NCBI RefSeq assembly: GCF_012971725.1
Contig: NZ_CP048833.1
Location: forward strand, 1,984,001 to 2,048,000
Direction: 5' to 3'
DNA length: 64,000 nt
Source: Pseudomonas multiresinivorans
Lineage (GTDB): Bacteria; Pseudomonadota; Gammaproteobacteria; Pseudomonadales; Pseudomonadaceae
Notes under the pieces: generated by a model
Told to the model about the DNA's origin: nothing
What the model saw: the letters and a program-made list of their open reading frames with translations, nothing else
The model's database searches: none
Program-made: the position numbers and the translations under genes
In this document: in pieces, positions 7,572-16,078 of the stretch
How positions within the stretch are numbered: the stretch's first letter is position 1
How the letters are laid out: each line of letters starts with the position of its first letter

Positions 7572-9464
7572 TCAGCTTTCCAGCCACTCCACGTGCACCG
7601 CGTAACCACCCAGTCGCTCGGCCAGTGCGGCGCGCGAGTCTAGGTCGAGGGCGCCGACGAACAAGCGAGCTTTCTGACCCAGGCGGTCATCGGCGACCAC
7701 CTCGATGCGCGGTGCCGGGGCGAGGTGGCGGGTCTCGTCCTCGAACACGCGACGAATGGCATCCAGGCGCAGGGCGGGCTTGAAGGTCTTGCCGACCGCG
7801 GTGACGGGAATGGCGTCCAGCAGCCAGACATCCTTGGGCACCGCTGCACGCTCGGGCACGTGCTGGGCGGCGTGCGCCAGCAGTTCCGCCTCGCTCACCT
7901 GCGCGCCGGGCTTGAGCTGGATATACACCACCGGTAGCTCGCCGGCCCTCAGGCACGGTTTGCCGACGGCGGCGGCCATGGCCACGGCGGGATGGCGGTG
8001 CAGGGCTTCCTCGATCATCTGCGGGTCGATGTTGTGCCCGCCGCGGATGATCAGGTCCTTGCTGCGCCCGGTGAGCCAGATGTAGCCGTCGGCGTCGATG
8101 CGGCCCAGGTCGCCGGTGTTGAACCAGTCGCCGTCGACCCAGATGTCCTTGTTCTTGCTGGCCTGCAGGTAGCCCTTGAAGACGGTCGGCCCACGCAGGC
8201 AGATATTGCCGATCTCGTCTACTTCGGCGTCGCGCAGGTAGTGGCCATCGCCGTCGAGGATCACCGACTTCAGTTCGCAGTAGGGCAGGCGCAGGCCGAT
8301 GGAACCGGGGCGTCGCTCGCCGCCGCGCGGGTTGCAGCTGGTGCCACAGGTGCCTTCGGTCATGCCGTAGCCTTCGATGATCTTCAGGCCCGTCTTCGCC
8401 TCGAACTGGCGGATCAGTTCCACCGGCATGGGCGCCGCGCCGCAGAGGGCGAAGCGCAGGCTGGAGAGGTCGCGCCCTTCACTGGGCACTTGCAGCAGGG
8501 CCGCATAGATGGTCGGCACGCCGCTGAAGCTGGTGACCTTGTAGCGTTCCACCAGCTTCCAGAAATCCTGGATCAGCGTCGGGTTGCGATAGCCCTGCGG
8601 GCCGGCCAGCAGGACATGGCCGCCGCGCATGAAGGGCGCGAGCCCGCTGACCATCACTCCGTTGACGTGGAACAGCGGCAGGCCGCAGAGCAGTACGTCG
8701 TGGCCGTCGTAGTCGGAGTTCAGGCCCATGATCTCGGCCATCGCCACTTCGTTGAAATGGCTGTGCGGCGCGAGCTTGGGGGTGCCGGTGGTGCCACCGG
8801 TGTGGAAGTAGGAGGCGACCTCGTCGGGGCCGATGACCCGGCCGCTTTCCAGGTGGTCGTCGGGGCACTGGGCGAGCAGCTCGTCGAAGTCCAGCACTCC
8901 GTCGGGCAGCGCACCGCGCTGGGCCTTGATCGCCGAGCGCTGCGGCTCCGGCAGCAGGTTGGCGAGGTCGACGGTGACGATGGCGCTGAGTTCGGGCAGG
9001 TGGTCGCGCAGCGCTGCCACTTTGTCCCAGAGATCGGTGCCGGGGAAGGGGGCCAGGGTGACCAGTACACGGGAATCGGCGGCACGCACGAGCTCGGCGA
9101 TGTGCCCCGGATCGAGCAGCGGGTTGATCGCGTTGACGATCCCCGCCGCTTCTCCGCCCCAGATCACGTAATGGGTCTGCGGCAGGTTGGGCAGCAGGAA
9201 CGACACCGAGGTGCCCGGCCGCACGCCCAGGCGATGGAAGGCGTTGGCCGCCTGGGTGACGCGGGAGAACAGTTCGGCGTAGCTGACCTGGATCGGCTCC
9301 TCGGCCGCCGAACCCTGCAGCAGGAAGCTCAGGGCGGTGGACGGGCCGAACTGCTGCGCCGAGCGGCGCAGCAGTTCGTAGGTGTTCGGCGGCAGGTCGC
9401 GGTCCTGCAGCGGGACCTGTTCCAGGGCTTGGACGTCACGCAGGCTGCTGATCGGGGCGTTCAT
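7572..9464 (-). CDS. Acyl-CoA synthetase (AMP-binding, ANL superfamily)
   Basis: A 630-aa adenylating enzyme that should activate a carboxylate to acyl-AMP and then acyl-CoA. Core motifs are present in order: HTGGTTGTPK (P-loop-like A3), EGYGMTEGT (A5), WFNTGDLGRID (A7), the hinge GRSKDLIIRGGHNI (A8) and the catalytic Lys in VGKTFKPAL near the C terminus. The protein is longer than the roughly 550-aa family norm, with about 90 extra residues after the catalytic Lys. The substrate cannot be read from sequence. It is followed on the same strand by a medium-distance esterase gene upstream, and the pair corresponds by position to PAO1 PA3860/PA3859 (from memory). Confidence 0.9.
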   Translation of the reverse strand: MNAPISSLRDVQALEQVPLQDRDLPPNTYELLRRSAQQFGPSTALSFLLQGSAAEEPIQVSYAELFSRVTQAANAFHRLGVRPGTSVSFLLPNLPQTHYVIWGGEAAGIVNAINPLLDPGHIAELVRAADSRVLVTLAPFPGTDLWDKVAALRDHLPELSAIVTVDLANLLPEPQRSAIKAQRGALPDGVLDFDELLAQCPDDHLESGRVIGPDEVASYFHTGGTTGTPKLAPHSHFNEVAMAEIMGLNSDYDGHDVLLCGLPLFHVNGVMVSGLAPFMRGGHVLLAGPQGYRNPTLIQDFWKLVERYKVTSFSGVPTIYAALLQVPSEGRDLSSLRFALCGAAPMPVELIRQFEAKTGLKIIEGYGMTEGTCGTSCNPRGGERRPGSIGLRLPYCELKSVILDGDGHYLRDAEVDEIGNICLRGPTVFKGYLQASKNKDIWVDGDWFNTGDLGRIDADGYIWLTGRSKDLIIRGGHNIDPQMIEEALHRHPAVAMAAAVGKPCLRAGELPVVYIQLKPGAQVSEAELLAHAAQHVPERAAVPKDVWLLDAIPVTAVGKTFKPALRLDAIRRVFEDETRHLAPAPRIEVVADDRLGQKARLFVGALDLDSRAALAERLGGYAVHVEWLES

Positions 9465-9495
9465 GCTTCTTCTTGTTCTCCGCAGGGTCAGGGGA

Positions 9496-10149
9496 TCACA
9501 GGCGCTCCCGCAGCCAGGCGCCGATATCGCCGAGTTCCTCGTTGCTCACTTCATGGCTCATCGGGTAGGTGCGCCACTGGGCGGGCACCTCGTTGGCCTG
9601 CAGGAAGTCATAAGCGGCGCGGCCCATGGCAGGCAGCACCACGTCATCGAAAGTGCCATGCAGGCAGAGCGCCGACAGTTGTCTTTTTGTAGCCGGCAGG
9701 CTTATGCCTTCGCTGAATGTCGGGCCATAGGTGGAGAGCGCCATGACCCCGCCCAGTTCGCCGTCCCAGCGCAGGTAGCCGGTGTGCAGCACCACGGCGC
9801 CGCCCTGGGAAAATCCGGCGAGGATGATGCGTTTTGGCGCGATGCCCTGGTCGATCTGCGCCTTGATCAGCGCGATGACGCTGTCGGCCGAGGCCTCCAG
9901 CTGCGCTTCGTCGATGGCGCGCGCCGGGGCCATGGCGAGGATGTCGTACCAGCTGGGCGCGGGCATGCCGTTGAACACGGTGACCGGGCGGGTCGGCGCC
10001 TGGGGCAGGATGAAGCGCGTCGAGGTGAAGCTGCGCTGCAGCATCTGTGCTACCGGTTCGAAGTCGTAACGGTCGGCGCCCAGGCCGTGCAACCAAATGA
10101 CGCAGGAGTCGGCGTTTTGGGCGGGTTCGAGGATCAGGGGCTGGGTCAT
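9496..10149 (-). CDS. Carboxylesterase / phospholipase (alpha/beta hydrolase)
   Basis: A 217-aa alpha/beta hydrolase of the carboxylesterase 2/APT1 family. It shows an oxyanion loop WLHGLGAD, nucleophile elbow GFSQGG, catalytic Asp in HGTFDDVV and His in YPMSHEV near the C terminus, so the triad is complete. The start was moved to the ATG giving MTQPLILEP, which has GGAG 8 bp upstream; the longer frame to 10221 adds 24 residues without homology. No signal peptide is visible, so it is cytoplasmic. The family hydrolyses short-chain esters or lysophospholipids. It ends 31 bp before the acyl-CoA synthetase gene, so the two may be co-transcribed. Confidence 0.9.
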   Translation of the reverse strand: MTQPLILEPAQNADSCVIWLHGLGADRYDFEPVAQMLQRSFTSTRFILPQAPTRPVTVFNGMPAPSWYDILAMAPARAIDEAQLEASADSVIALIKAQIDQGIAPKRIILAGFSQGGAVVLHTGYLRWDGELGGVMALSTYGPTFSEGISLPATKRQLSALCLHGTFDDVVLPAMGRAAYDFLQANEVPAQWRTYPMSHEVSNEELGDIGAWLRERL

Positions 10150-10286
10150 GGAGGCTCCAGGATGGGGCAGGCGCTCTAGGATGGGGCGCTGCGTTCGGAA
10201 TAGGGTGGAGAGGCGATGCAAGAAGATGTCGCATGGCCATAACTTGTGGGACTTGACTGCGCGAATTCGCAGGAACGTTCCTAGGC

Positions 10287-10302
10287 TGGTACGCCCCTTG
10301 CT
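10287..10302 (+). promoter_or_regulatory. Sigma-54 (RpoN) promoter for aapJQMP
   Basis: TGGTACGCCCCTTGCT matches the -24/-12 consensus (TGGCACG-N4-TTGCW) with one mismatch. The invariant GG and GC are exactly 10 bp apart. Amino-acid ABC transporters in pseudomonads are often RpoN-dependent under NtrC, CbrB or AauR control. The start site would be about 350 bp before the aapJ ATG, which is unusually far. Confidence 0.75.
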
Positions 10303-10328
10303 ATCACTGTTTCCAGGCTGTGCGGCCC

Positions 10329-10389
10329 CACTTCCGGTAACACTCTACCGACCCCATCCGGAAAGCTGTACCGGAAGTGGCGCCACCAA
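10329..10389. promoter_or_regulatory. 11-bp perfect inverted repeat in the aapJ leader
   Basis: CACTTCCGGTA (10329-10339) and TACCGGAAGTG (10379-10389) are exact reverse complements separated by 39 bp. It sits just downstream of the sigma-54 promoter, so in RNA it would form a long-loop hairpin, and in DNA it could be a two-site operator. The loop contains further partial ACCG/CCGG copies. Role unknown. Confidence 0.5.
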
Positions 10390-10662
10390 AGCCTTGGGCT
10401 GCTTCAGGGCCCGTCGTGCCGGCTGCGGTCAACAGTCGGTGCGGCGGGCCTTCGCCTTCACGCAATGATCCCTTGATGACCCGTTCCAGCGCGCAAGACC
10501 TGCGCGCTCGAAGGTGTGTTCGCGGCTTGCCGAAGGAAATTTCGCAAGCCGTCTAGACTCACCTTCAGGTCTCCATCCCGTTTGTTGTCTTGCTGGTGCC
10601 TCACGAGGGTACGGCGGTGGAACCGGGACTCCAAAACACTAAAAAAGCAACGGAGAAGATCG

Positions 10663-11691
10663 ATGAAGATGGTGAAATCCACCCTGGCAGTGCTGACCAC
10701 CGCCGCCGTGTTCGGCATCAGCGGCCTCGCGCATGCCGGCGCCACCCTGGATGCTGTGAAGAAGAAAGGCTATGTGCAGTGCGGTATCAGTGACGGTCTT
10801 CCCGGCTTCTCGTATGCCGACGCCAAGGGCCAGTACAAGGGCATCGACGTGGACGTCTGCCGCGCCGTGGCAGCGGCCGTGTTCGGCGACTCGACCAAGG
10901 TCAAGTACAGCCCGCTGACCGCCAAGGAGCGCTTCACCGCGCTGCAGTCCGGCGAGATCGACATCCTCTCGCGCAACACCACCTGGACCAGCTCCCGCGA
11001 CAGCGCCATGGGCCTGAACTTCGTCGGCGTGACCTACTACGACGGCCAGGGCTTCCTGGTGAACAAGAAGCTCGGCGTCTCCAGCGCCAAGGAGCTCGAC
11101 GGCGCCACCGTGTGCATCCAGGCCGGTACCACCACCGAGCTCAACCTGTCCGACTACTTCCGCTCCAACAACCTCAAGTACACCCCCATCACCTACGACA
11201 CCTCCGACGAGAGCGCCAAGTCGCTGGAGTCCGGCCGCTGTGACGTGCTGACCTCCGACCAGTCGCAGCTCTACGCCCAGCGCATCAAGCTGGCGGCGCC
11301 GGACGACTACGTGGTGCTGCCCGAAGTGATCTCCAAGGAGCCCCTCGGCCCGGCCGTGCGCCAGGGTGACGAGGAGTGGTTCGACATCGCCCGCTGGACG
11401 CTCTTCGCGATGCTCAACGCCGAGGAACTGGGCATCAACTCGAAGAACGTCGAGGAACAGGCCAAGAGCACCAAGAACCCGGACGTCGCGCGTCTGCTCG
11501 GCGCCGAGGGTGACTATGGCAAGGACCTCAAGCTGCCCAAGGACTGGGCGGTACAGATCGTCAAGCAAGTGGGTAACTACGGCGAGATCTTCGACCGCAA
11601 CGTCGGCGACGGCAGCGAGCTGAAGATCAAGCGTGGCCTCAATGCCCTGTGGAACAAGGGTGGTCTGCAGTACTCGCCGCCGGTGCGCTGA
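10663..11691 (+). CDS. aapJ: General L-amino acid ABC transporter, periplasmic binding protein
   Basis: A 342-aa family 3 solute-binding protein with a signal peptide (MKMVKSTLAVL... cleaved after AHA, about residue 22). The mature start GATLDAVKKKGYVQCGI and the SRNTTWTSSRD ligand loop are typical of AapJ/BztA proteins, which bind a broad range of L-amino acids. The ATG has GGAG 9 bp upstream; the longer reading frame to 10516 has no role. It is the first gene of aapJQMP. A GC hairpin after its stop probably keeps aapJ mRNA more abundant than the permease part. Confidence 0.93.
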   Translation: MKMVKSTLAVLTTAAVFGISGLAHAGATLDAVKKKGYVQCGISDGLPGFSYADAKGQYKGIDVDVCRAVAAAVFGDSTKVKYSPLTAKERFTALQSGEIDILSRNTTWTSSRDSAMGLNFVGVTYYDGQGFLVNKKLGVSSAKELDGATVCIQAGTTTELNLSDYFRSNNLKYTPITYDTSDESAKSLESGRCDVLTSDQSQLYAQRIKLAAPDDYVVLPEVISKEPLGPAVRQGDEEWFDIARWTLFAMLNAEELGINSKNVEEQAKSTKNPDVARLLGAEGDYGKDLKLPKDWAVQIVKQVGNYGEIFDRNVGDGSELKIKRGLNALWNKGGLQYSPPVR

Positions 11692-11702
11692 CCTGACCTG
11701 CG

Positions 11703-11727
11703 CCGGCGCCCGGAGTCTGGGCGCCGG
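11703..11727 (+). terminator. Intergenic hairpin between aapJ and aapQ
   Basis: CCGGCGCCC and GGGCGCCGG form a perfect 9-bp stem with a 7-base loop, 11 bp after the aapJ stop. There is no strong U-run, so it likely protects the 3' end or partly attenuates transcription, as often seen after binding-protein genes. Confidence 0.6.
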
Positions 11728-11809
11728 ACTGTTTCGAACGACGTGAGCCTTCCGGGCGGTCGCGGGCGTAGCCCTGTGGTCGCCTGGCAGGGTTCGTAAG
11801 AGGGCTTAC

Positions 11810-12994
11810 ATGCAGAACTCCATCAAGGCCCGGCCTGCGCGCAAGGTGTCGCTCAACGATCCCGTCGTGCGCGGCTGGGTATTCCAGGTCATCGCCGTCA
11901 TCTTCGTCGTGGCGGTCGGCTGGTTCCTCTTCGACAATACCCAGACCAACCTGGCCCACCGCGGCATCCAGTCCGGTTTCGGTTTCCTCGACCACAGCGC
12001 CGGCTTCGGCATCTCCCAGCACCTGATCGATTACAGCGAAAGCGACACCTACGGACGGGTGTTTCTGGTCGGTCTGCTGAACACGCTGCTGGTCACTGTG
12101 GTGGGTATCTTCTTCGCCACCATCATCGGCTTCATCCTCGGTGTCGCGCGGCTGTCGCCCAACTGGCTGATCCGCAAGCTGGCGACGCTGTACATCGAGA
12201 CCTTCCGAAACATCCCGCCGCTGCTGCAGATCTTCTTCTGGTACTTCGCCGTGCTCGGCCCGCTGCCGAACCCGCGGCAGAGCATCAGTTTCGGCGGCCT
12301 GTTCTTCGTCAACAATCGCGGCCTGCAGATGCCCGCGCCGGTCGCCGCGGATGGCCTCGGCCCGTTCATCGTCGCGGTGATCCTGGCTCTCGTCGGCTGG
12401 GCGGTGATCTGGAGATGGGCCCGGGCTCGTCGCCATGCAACCGGCAAGGCCTTCCCGGTATTCGTCAGCGGTCTGGCGTTGCTTATTCTGTTGCCCGGCG
12501 TGGTGGCGCAAGTGGCTGGCGCACCGTTCCATTGGGACGTTCCGGTGCTGCAGGGCTTCAACTTCCGCGGCGGCTGGGTGGTGATTCCGGAGCTGGTATC
12601 GATCGTCCTCGCGCTGTCGGTCTACACCGCCGCCTTCATCGGCGAGACGGTGCGCGCCGGCATCCAGGCGGTCAGCCATGGTCAGACCGAGGCGGCCAGC
12701 TCCCTGGGGCTGCGGCCGGGGAATATCCTGCGCCTGGTGATCATCCCGCAGGCGCTGCGGGTGATCATCCCGCCGCTGACCAGCCAGTACCTGAACCTGG
12801 CGAAGAACTCTTCGCTGGCTGCCGCCATCGGCTATCCGGACATGGTTTCGCTGTTCGCCGGCACGGTGCTCAACCAGACCGGCCAGGCCATCGAGACCAT
12901 GGCCATCACCATGAGCGTGTACCTGGCCATCAGCATCAGCATTTCGCTGCTGATGAACTGGTACAACAAACGCATCGCGCTGGTCGAGCGATAG
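11810..12994 (+). CDS. aapQ: General L-amino acid ABC transporter permease AapQ
   Basis: A 394-aa inner-membrane permease of the HisM/GltJ class. An N-terminal TM segment (about residues 27-46) is followed by a long membrane region. The C-terminal permease signature EAASSLGLRPGNILRLVIIPQALRV, which contacts the ATPase, is at about residues 297-321. The length is typical of AapQ/BztB, which are longer than ordinary amino-acid permeases (about 220-250 aa) because of an inserted segment. It lies 118 bp after aapJ and 10 bp before aapM. Confidence 0.93.
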   Translation: MQNSIKARPARKVSLNDPVVRGWVFQVIAVIFVVAVGWFLFDNTQTNLAHRGIQSGFGFLDHSAGFGISQHLIDYSESDTYGRVFLVGLLNTLLVTVVGIFFATIIGFILGVARLSPNWLIRKLATLYIETFRNIPPLLQIFFWYFAVLGPLPNPRQSISFGGLFFVNNRGLQMPAPVAADGLGPFIVAVILALVGWAVIWRWARARRHATGKAFPVFVSGLALLILLPGVVAQVAGAPFHWDVPVLQGFNFRGGWVVIPELVSIVLALSVYTAAFIGETVRAGIQAVSHGQTEAASSLGLRPGNILRLVIIPQALRVIIPPLTSQYLNLAKNSSLAAAIGYPDMVSLFAGTVLNQTGQAIETMAITMSVYLAISISISLLMNWYNKRIALVER

Positions 12995-13004
12995 GGAGCC
13001 GACG

Positions 13005-14102
13005 ATGGCAACACATACTTTCAAGCCCGACCTGCCGCCGCCTGGCCTGAGCATCGGCCCGCTGGCCTGGTTGCGCGCCAACCTGTTCTCCAGCTGGTTC
13101 AACACGCTGCTGACATTGGTCGGCATCTACCTGGTCTACCTGATCGTGCCGCCGTTGCTGGAGTGGGCGATCATCAAGGCTGACTGGACCGGCACCACCC
13201 GCGCCGACTGCTCCCGCGAGGGCGCCTGCTGGGTGTTCATCGGCTCGCGGTTCGGCCAGTTCATGTACGGCTTCTACCCCGAGGAGCTGCGCTGGCGCGT
13301 GGATCTCACCGTGCTGTTCGTGGTCTTCGGCGCGGCGCCGCTGTTCCTCAAGCGCTTCCAGTACAAGGTGAAGTACGGCCTGGGCTTCCTCGTGGCGCTG
13401 CCGATCGTGGCCTACTGGCTGCTGCACGGCGGCTTCCTCGGCCTGGAGACCGTGCCCACCAGCGCCTGGGGCGGCCTGATGCTCACGGTGGTGATCGCCG
13501 CGGTCGGCATCTGCGGGGCGATGCCGCTGGGCATCCTGCTGGCGCTCGGGCGGCGTTCGAAGATGCCGGCAATCAAGGTCATCTGCGTCACCACCATCGA
13601 GTTCTGGCGCGGCGTGCCGTTGATCACCGTGCTGTTCATGTCCTCGGTAATGCTGCCGTTGTTCCTGCCCGAAGGCATGAACCTCGACAAGCTGCTGCGG
13701 GCCATGGTGATGGTGGTGCTGTTCGAGGCCGCGTATATCGCCGAGGTCGTTCGCGGTGGCATGCAGGCCATTCCCAAAGGGCAGTACGAAGCCGCGGCCG
13801 CGATGGGCCTGGGTTACTGGCGGACCATGGGTCTGGTGATCCTGCCGCAGGCGCTCAAGCTGGTGATTCCCGGCATCGTCAACACCTTCATTGCGCTGTT
13901 CAAGGACACCAGCCTGGTGATCATCATCGGCCTGTTCGACTTCCTGAATAGCATCAAGCGCGCGACCTCGGACCCAGCCTGGCTGGGCATGGCCACCGAA
14001 GGCTATGTATTCGCCGCGGTCGTCTACTGGATTTTCTGTTTCAGCATGTCCCGCTACTCCATGCACCTGGAGCACAAGCTGGACACCGGCCACAAGCGTT
14101 AG
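13005..14102 (+). CDS. aapM: General L-amino acid ABC transporter permease AapM
   Basis: A 365-aa inner-membrane permease pairing with AapQ. Several hydrophobic segments are followed by the ATPase-contact loop EAAAAMGLGYWRTMGLVILP and the family C-terminal KDTSLVIIIGLFDFL stretch. The insert at about residues 60-110 contains two Cys in a short periplasmic-type loop (TRADCSREGACWVF). The gene begins 10 bp after aapQ and is followed 9 bp later by aapP, so all are co-transcribed. Confidence 0.93.
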   Translation: MATHTFKPDLPPPGLSIGPLAWLRANLFSSWFNTLLTLVGIYLVYLIVPPLLEWAIIKADWTGTTRADCSREGACWVFIGSRFGQFMYGFYPEELRWRVDLTVLFVVFGAAPLFLKRFQYKVKYGLGFLVALPIVAYWLLHGGFLGLETVPTSAWGGLMLTVVIAAVGICGAMPLGILLALGRRSKMPAIKVICVTTIEFWRGVPLITVLFMSSVMLPLFLPEGMNLDKLLRAMVMVVLFEAAYIAEVVRGGMQAIPKGQYEAAAAMGLGYWRTMGLVILPQALKLVIPGIVNTFIALFKDTSLVIIIGLFDFLNSIKRATSDPAWLGMATEGYVFAAVVYWIFCFSMSRYSMHLEHKLDTGHKR

Positions 14103-14111
14103 GAGTTCATC

Positions 14112-14888
14112 ATGTCTGAAGCCACCAACAAGACCGCACAGCCGGCCGTCGGCGATCACGTGATGATCACCATGAAGGGCGTGAACAAGTGGTACGGCCA
14201 GTTCCACGTGCTCAAGGACATCAACCTGGAGGTCAAGCAGGGCGAGCGCATCGTGCTCTGCGGGCCGTCCGGTTCGGGCAAGTCGACCACCATCCGCTGC
14301 ATCAACCGCCTGGAGGAGCACCAGCAGGGCAGCATCGTGGTCGACGGCACCGAGCTGACCAACGACCTCAAGCAGATCGAGGCGATCCGCAGCGAAGTCG
14401 GCATGGTGTTCCAGCACTTCAACCTGTTCCCGCACCTGACAGTGCTGCAGAACTGCACCCTGGCGCCCATGTGGGTGCGCAAGATGCCCAAGCGCCAGGC
14501 CGAGGAAGTCGCCATGCATTACCTGGAGCGCGTGCGCATCCCGGAGCAGGCCCACAAGTTCCCCGGCCAGCTTTCCGGCGGCCAGCAGCAGCGTGTGGCG
14601 ATCGCCCGCGCGCTGTGCATGAAGCCCAAAATCATGCTGTTCGACGAGCCCACCTCGGCACTCGACCCGGAAATGGTCAAGGAAGTGCTCGACACCATGA
14701 TCGGCCTGGCGCAGAGCGGCATGACCATGCTCTGCGTAACCCACGAGATGGGCTTCGCCCGCACCGTGGCGAACCGGGTGATCTTCATGGACAAGGGCGA
14801 GATCGTGGAGCAGGCGCCGCCGGACCAGTTCTTCGACAACCCGCAGTCGGACCGCACAAAGCTGTTCCTCAGCCAGATCCTGCATTGA
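14112..14888 (+). CDS. aapP: General L-amino acid ABC transporter ATPase AapP
   Basis: A 258-aa ABC ATPase. Walker A is GPSGSGKST (51-59), the Q-loop is in MVFQHFNLFPHLTV, the signature is LSGGQQQR, Walker B is MLFDEPTSALD and the switch His is in CVTHEMGF. This is the polar amino-acid uptake subclass (GlnQ/AapP). It completes the aapJQMP operon, and a REPIN starts 11 bp after its stop. Confidence 0.95.
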   Translation: MSEATNKTAQPAVGDHVMITMKGVNKWYGQFHVLKDINLEVKQGERIVLCGPSGSGKSTTIRCINRLEEHQQGSIVVDGTELTNDLKQIEAIRSEVGMVFQHFNLFPHLTVLQNCTLAPMWVRKMPKRQAEEVAMHYLERVRIPEQAHKFPGQLSGGQQQRVAIARALCMKPKIMLFDEPTSALDPEMVKEVLDTMIGLAQSGMTMLCVTHEMGFARTVANRVIFMDKGEIVEQAPPDQFFDNPQSDRTKLFLSQILH

Positions 14889-14899
14889 TATAGCTCTTC

Positions 14900-14975
14900 G
14901 TAGGAGCGAGCTTGCTCGCGAACGGGTTTCCGGCAGCGACAGCGTTGGGCGGGTTCGCGAGCAAGCTCGCTCCTA
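14900..14975. repeat. REPIN after aapP
   Basis: Two inverted REP copies, starting GTAGGAGCGAG at 14900 and ending CTCGCTCCTAC at 14975, with a short divergent spacer. Same family as the copy at 1205. It may also act as a transcript end for the aap operon. Confidence 0.92.
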
Positions 14976-15215
14976 CAGGGGGGGTAACGCCATCTTTCAC
15001 GTGATGGGGCTGACCTCGTCACGCTCGTCTCCCCCGATGGCGAGCCCCCGGCGCAACGGCGTATGCTGCCGATTCCACCGCCACAAGGTGCGCATCGTGA
15101 AAAGCCGGCTGAACTCGGCCGTCGGATCGGTGTTCCCATGTGCAGTGGTTTGTCAGGGATGGGCTAACGTTTGAAGTAGCTCGCCTGCATCCGCCGTTAA
15201 AGGAAGAGAGCCGAC
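14976..15215. other. Upstream region of pcs
   Basis: About 240 bp between the REPIN and pcs. It must carry the pcs promoter, but I cannot identify clear boxes. An AGGAAGAG Shine-Dalgarno at about 15200-15208 supports the GTG start of pcs. No other gene seen. Confidence 0.4.
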
Positions 15216-15932
15216 GTGAACCTGATCCTATCGCCAATGAACCTCAGTAAAGCCAAGGCCTGGGGCGCCCACGCGGTGACCTCCAGCGGTGTCATCCTCG
15301 CGCTGCTCGCGCTCCTGGCGCTGGTCGACAACAGGCCGCAAGCCTGCCTTCTCTGGCTGGGCGTGGCGCTGCTGGTGGATGGCCTGGACGGCACCCTGGC
15401 GCGCAAGTTCGACGTCAAGGCGGTGCTTCCACACTTCGATGGCTCGACCCTGGACCTGGTGATCGACTACCTCACCTACGTCTTCATCCCCGCGATCTTC
15501 ATCTACCGCTACGTGCCGCTGCCGGTGCACACCGAGCTGCTGGCGGTGGGGGTGATCCTGGTGTCCTCGCTGTTCTGCTTCTGCAACGTCAACATGAAGA
15601 GCAAGGACAACTACTTCGTCGGCTTCCCGGCCGCATGGAACGTGGTGGCGGTGTACTTCTTCGTGCTCGACCTGCACCCCTGGGTGAGCTTCGTCACCGT
15701 GCTGGTGCTGGCCGCGCTGACCCTGACCCGCATGAAGTTCCTGCACCCCTTCCGCGTGCGCCAGTTCATGCCGCTGAACATCGCCGTGACCTTCGTCTGG
15801 ATGCTCAGCAGCGCGCTGCTGATCCTCCAGCATCCGGTCGACCAACCCTGGTTGTTGGGCCTGTGGTTCGCGGCTTCGGCCTACTTCGTCGGCGTCTGCG
15901 TCTGGCGCACGGCGATGGAGTGGTTCCACTAA
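15216..15932 (+). CDS. pcs: Phosphatidylcholine synthase
   Basis: A 238-aa CDP-alcohol phosphatidyltransferase with about eight hydrophobic segments. The catalytic motif is complete: D55-x2-DG-x2-AR-x12-G-x3-D80-x3-D84. Bacterial Pcs condenses choline directly with CDP-diacylglycerol to make phosphatidylcholine in the inner membrane, so the organism probably makes PC when choline is available. The GTG start is favoured by the AGGAAGAG about 8 bp upstream; an in-frame ATG 21 bp later is an alternative. It is a single gene, in the same place as PAO1 pcs (from memory). Confidence 0.92.
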   Translation: MNLILSPMNLSKAKAWGAHAVTSSGVILALLALLALVDNRPQACLLWLGVALLVDGLDGTLARKFDVKAVLPHFDGSTLDLVIDYLTYVFIPAIFIYRYVPLPVHTELLAVGVILVSSLFCFCNVNMKSKDNYFVGFPAAWNVVAVYFFVLDLHPWVSFVTVLVLAALTLTRMKFLHPFRVRQFMPLNIAVTFVWMLSSALLILQHPVDQPWLLGLWFAASAYFVGVCVWRTAMEWFH

Positions 15933-15943
15933 AGCTCTTTGAT

Positions 15944-16022
15944 GTAGGAGCGAGCTTGCTCGCGAACGGATTTCGTCGATTGCCATGGCGTCAGGCGGGT
16001 TCGCGAGCAAGCTCGCTCCTAC
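15944..16022. repeat. REPIN after pcs
   Basis: Inverted REP pair of the GAGCGAGCTTGCTCGC family, 11 bp past the pcs stop. Its right end runs directly into the 9-bp tandem array at 16016-16078. Confidence 0.92.
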
Positions 16023-16078
16023 AGCTCCTACAGCTCCTACAGCTCCTACAGCTCCTACAGCTCCTACAGCTCCTATAG
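16016..16078. repeat. Seven tandem copies of a 9-bp unit growing from a REP end
   Basis: CTCCTACAG is repeated seven times head to tail. The first unit is the right end of the REPIN and the seventh reads CTCCTATAG. On the minus strand the array includes the TAG stop (16073-16075) of the AraC-type gene. Six of the seven units are identical, which suggests recent slippage expansion. Confidence 0.95.

Larger units (their letters stand above)
10150..10662. other. 513-bp divergent region between the esterase and aapJ
   Basis: No convincing gene. On the plus strand it holds a sigma-54 promoter (10287-10302) and a long inverted repeat (10329-10389). This leaves a leader of about 350 nt before aapJ. 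The short frames here lack ribosome-binding sites and look non-coding. Confidence 0.6.

Noticed and set aside
16016..16078. Possible CRISPR array
   Set aside because: The unit is only 9 bp, directly contiguous with no spacers, and there are no cas genes.
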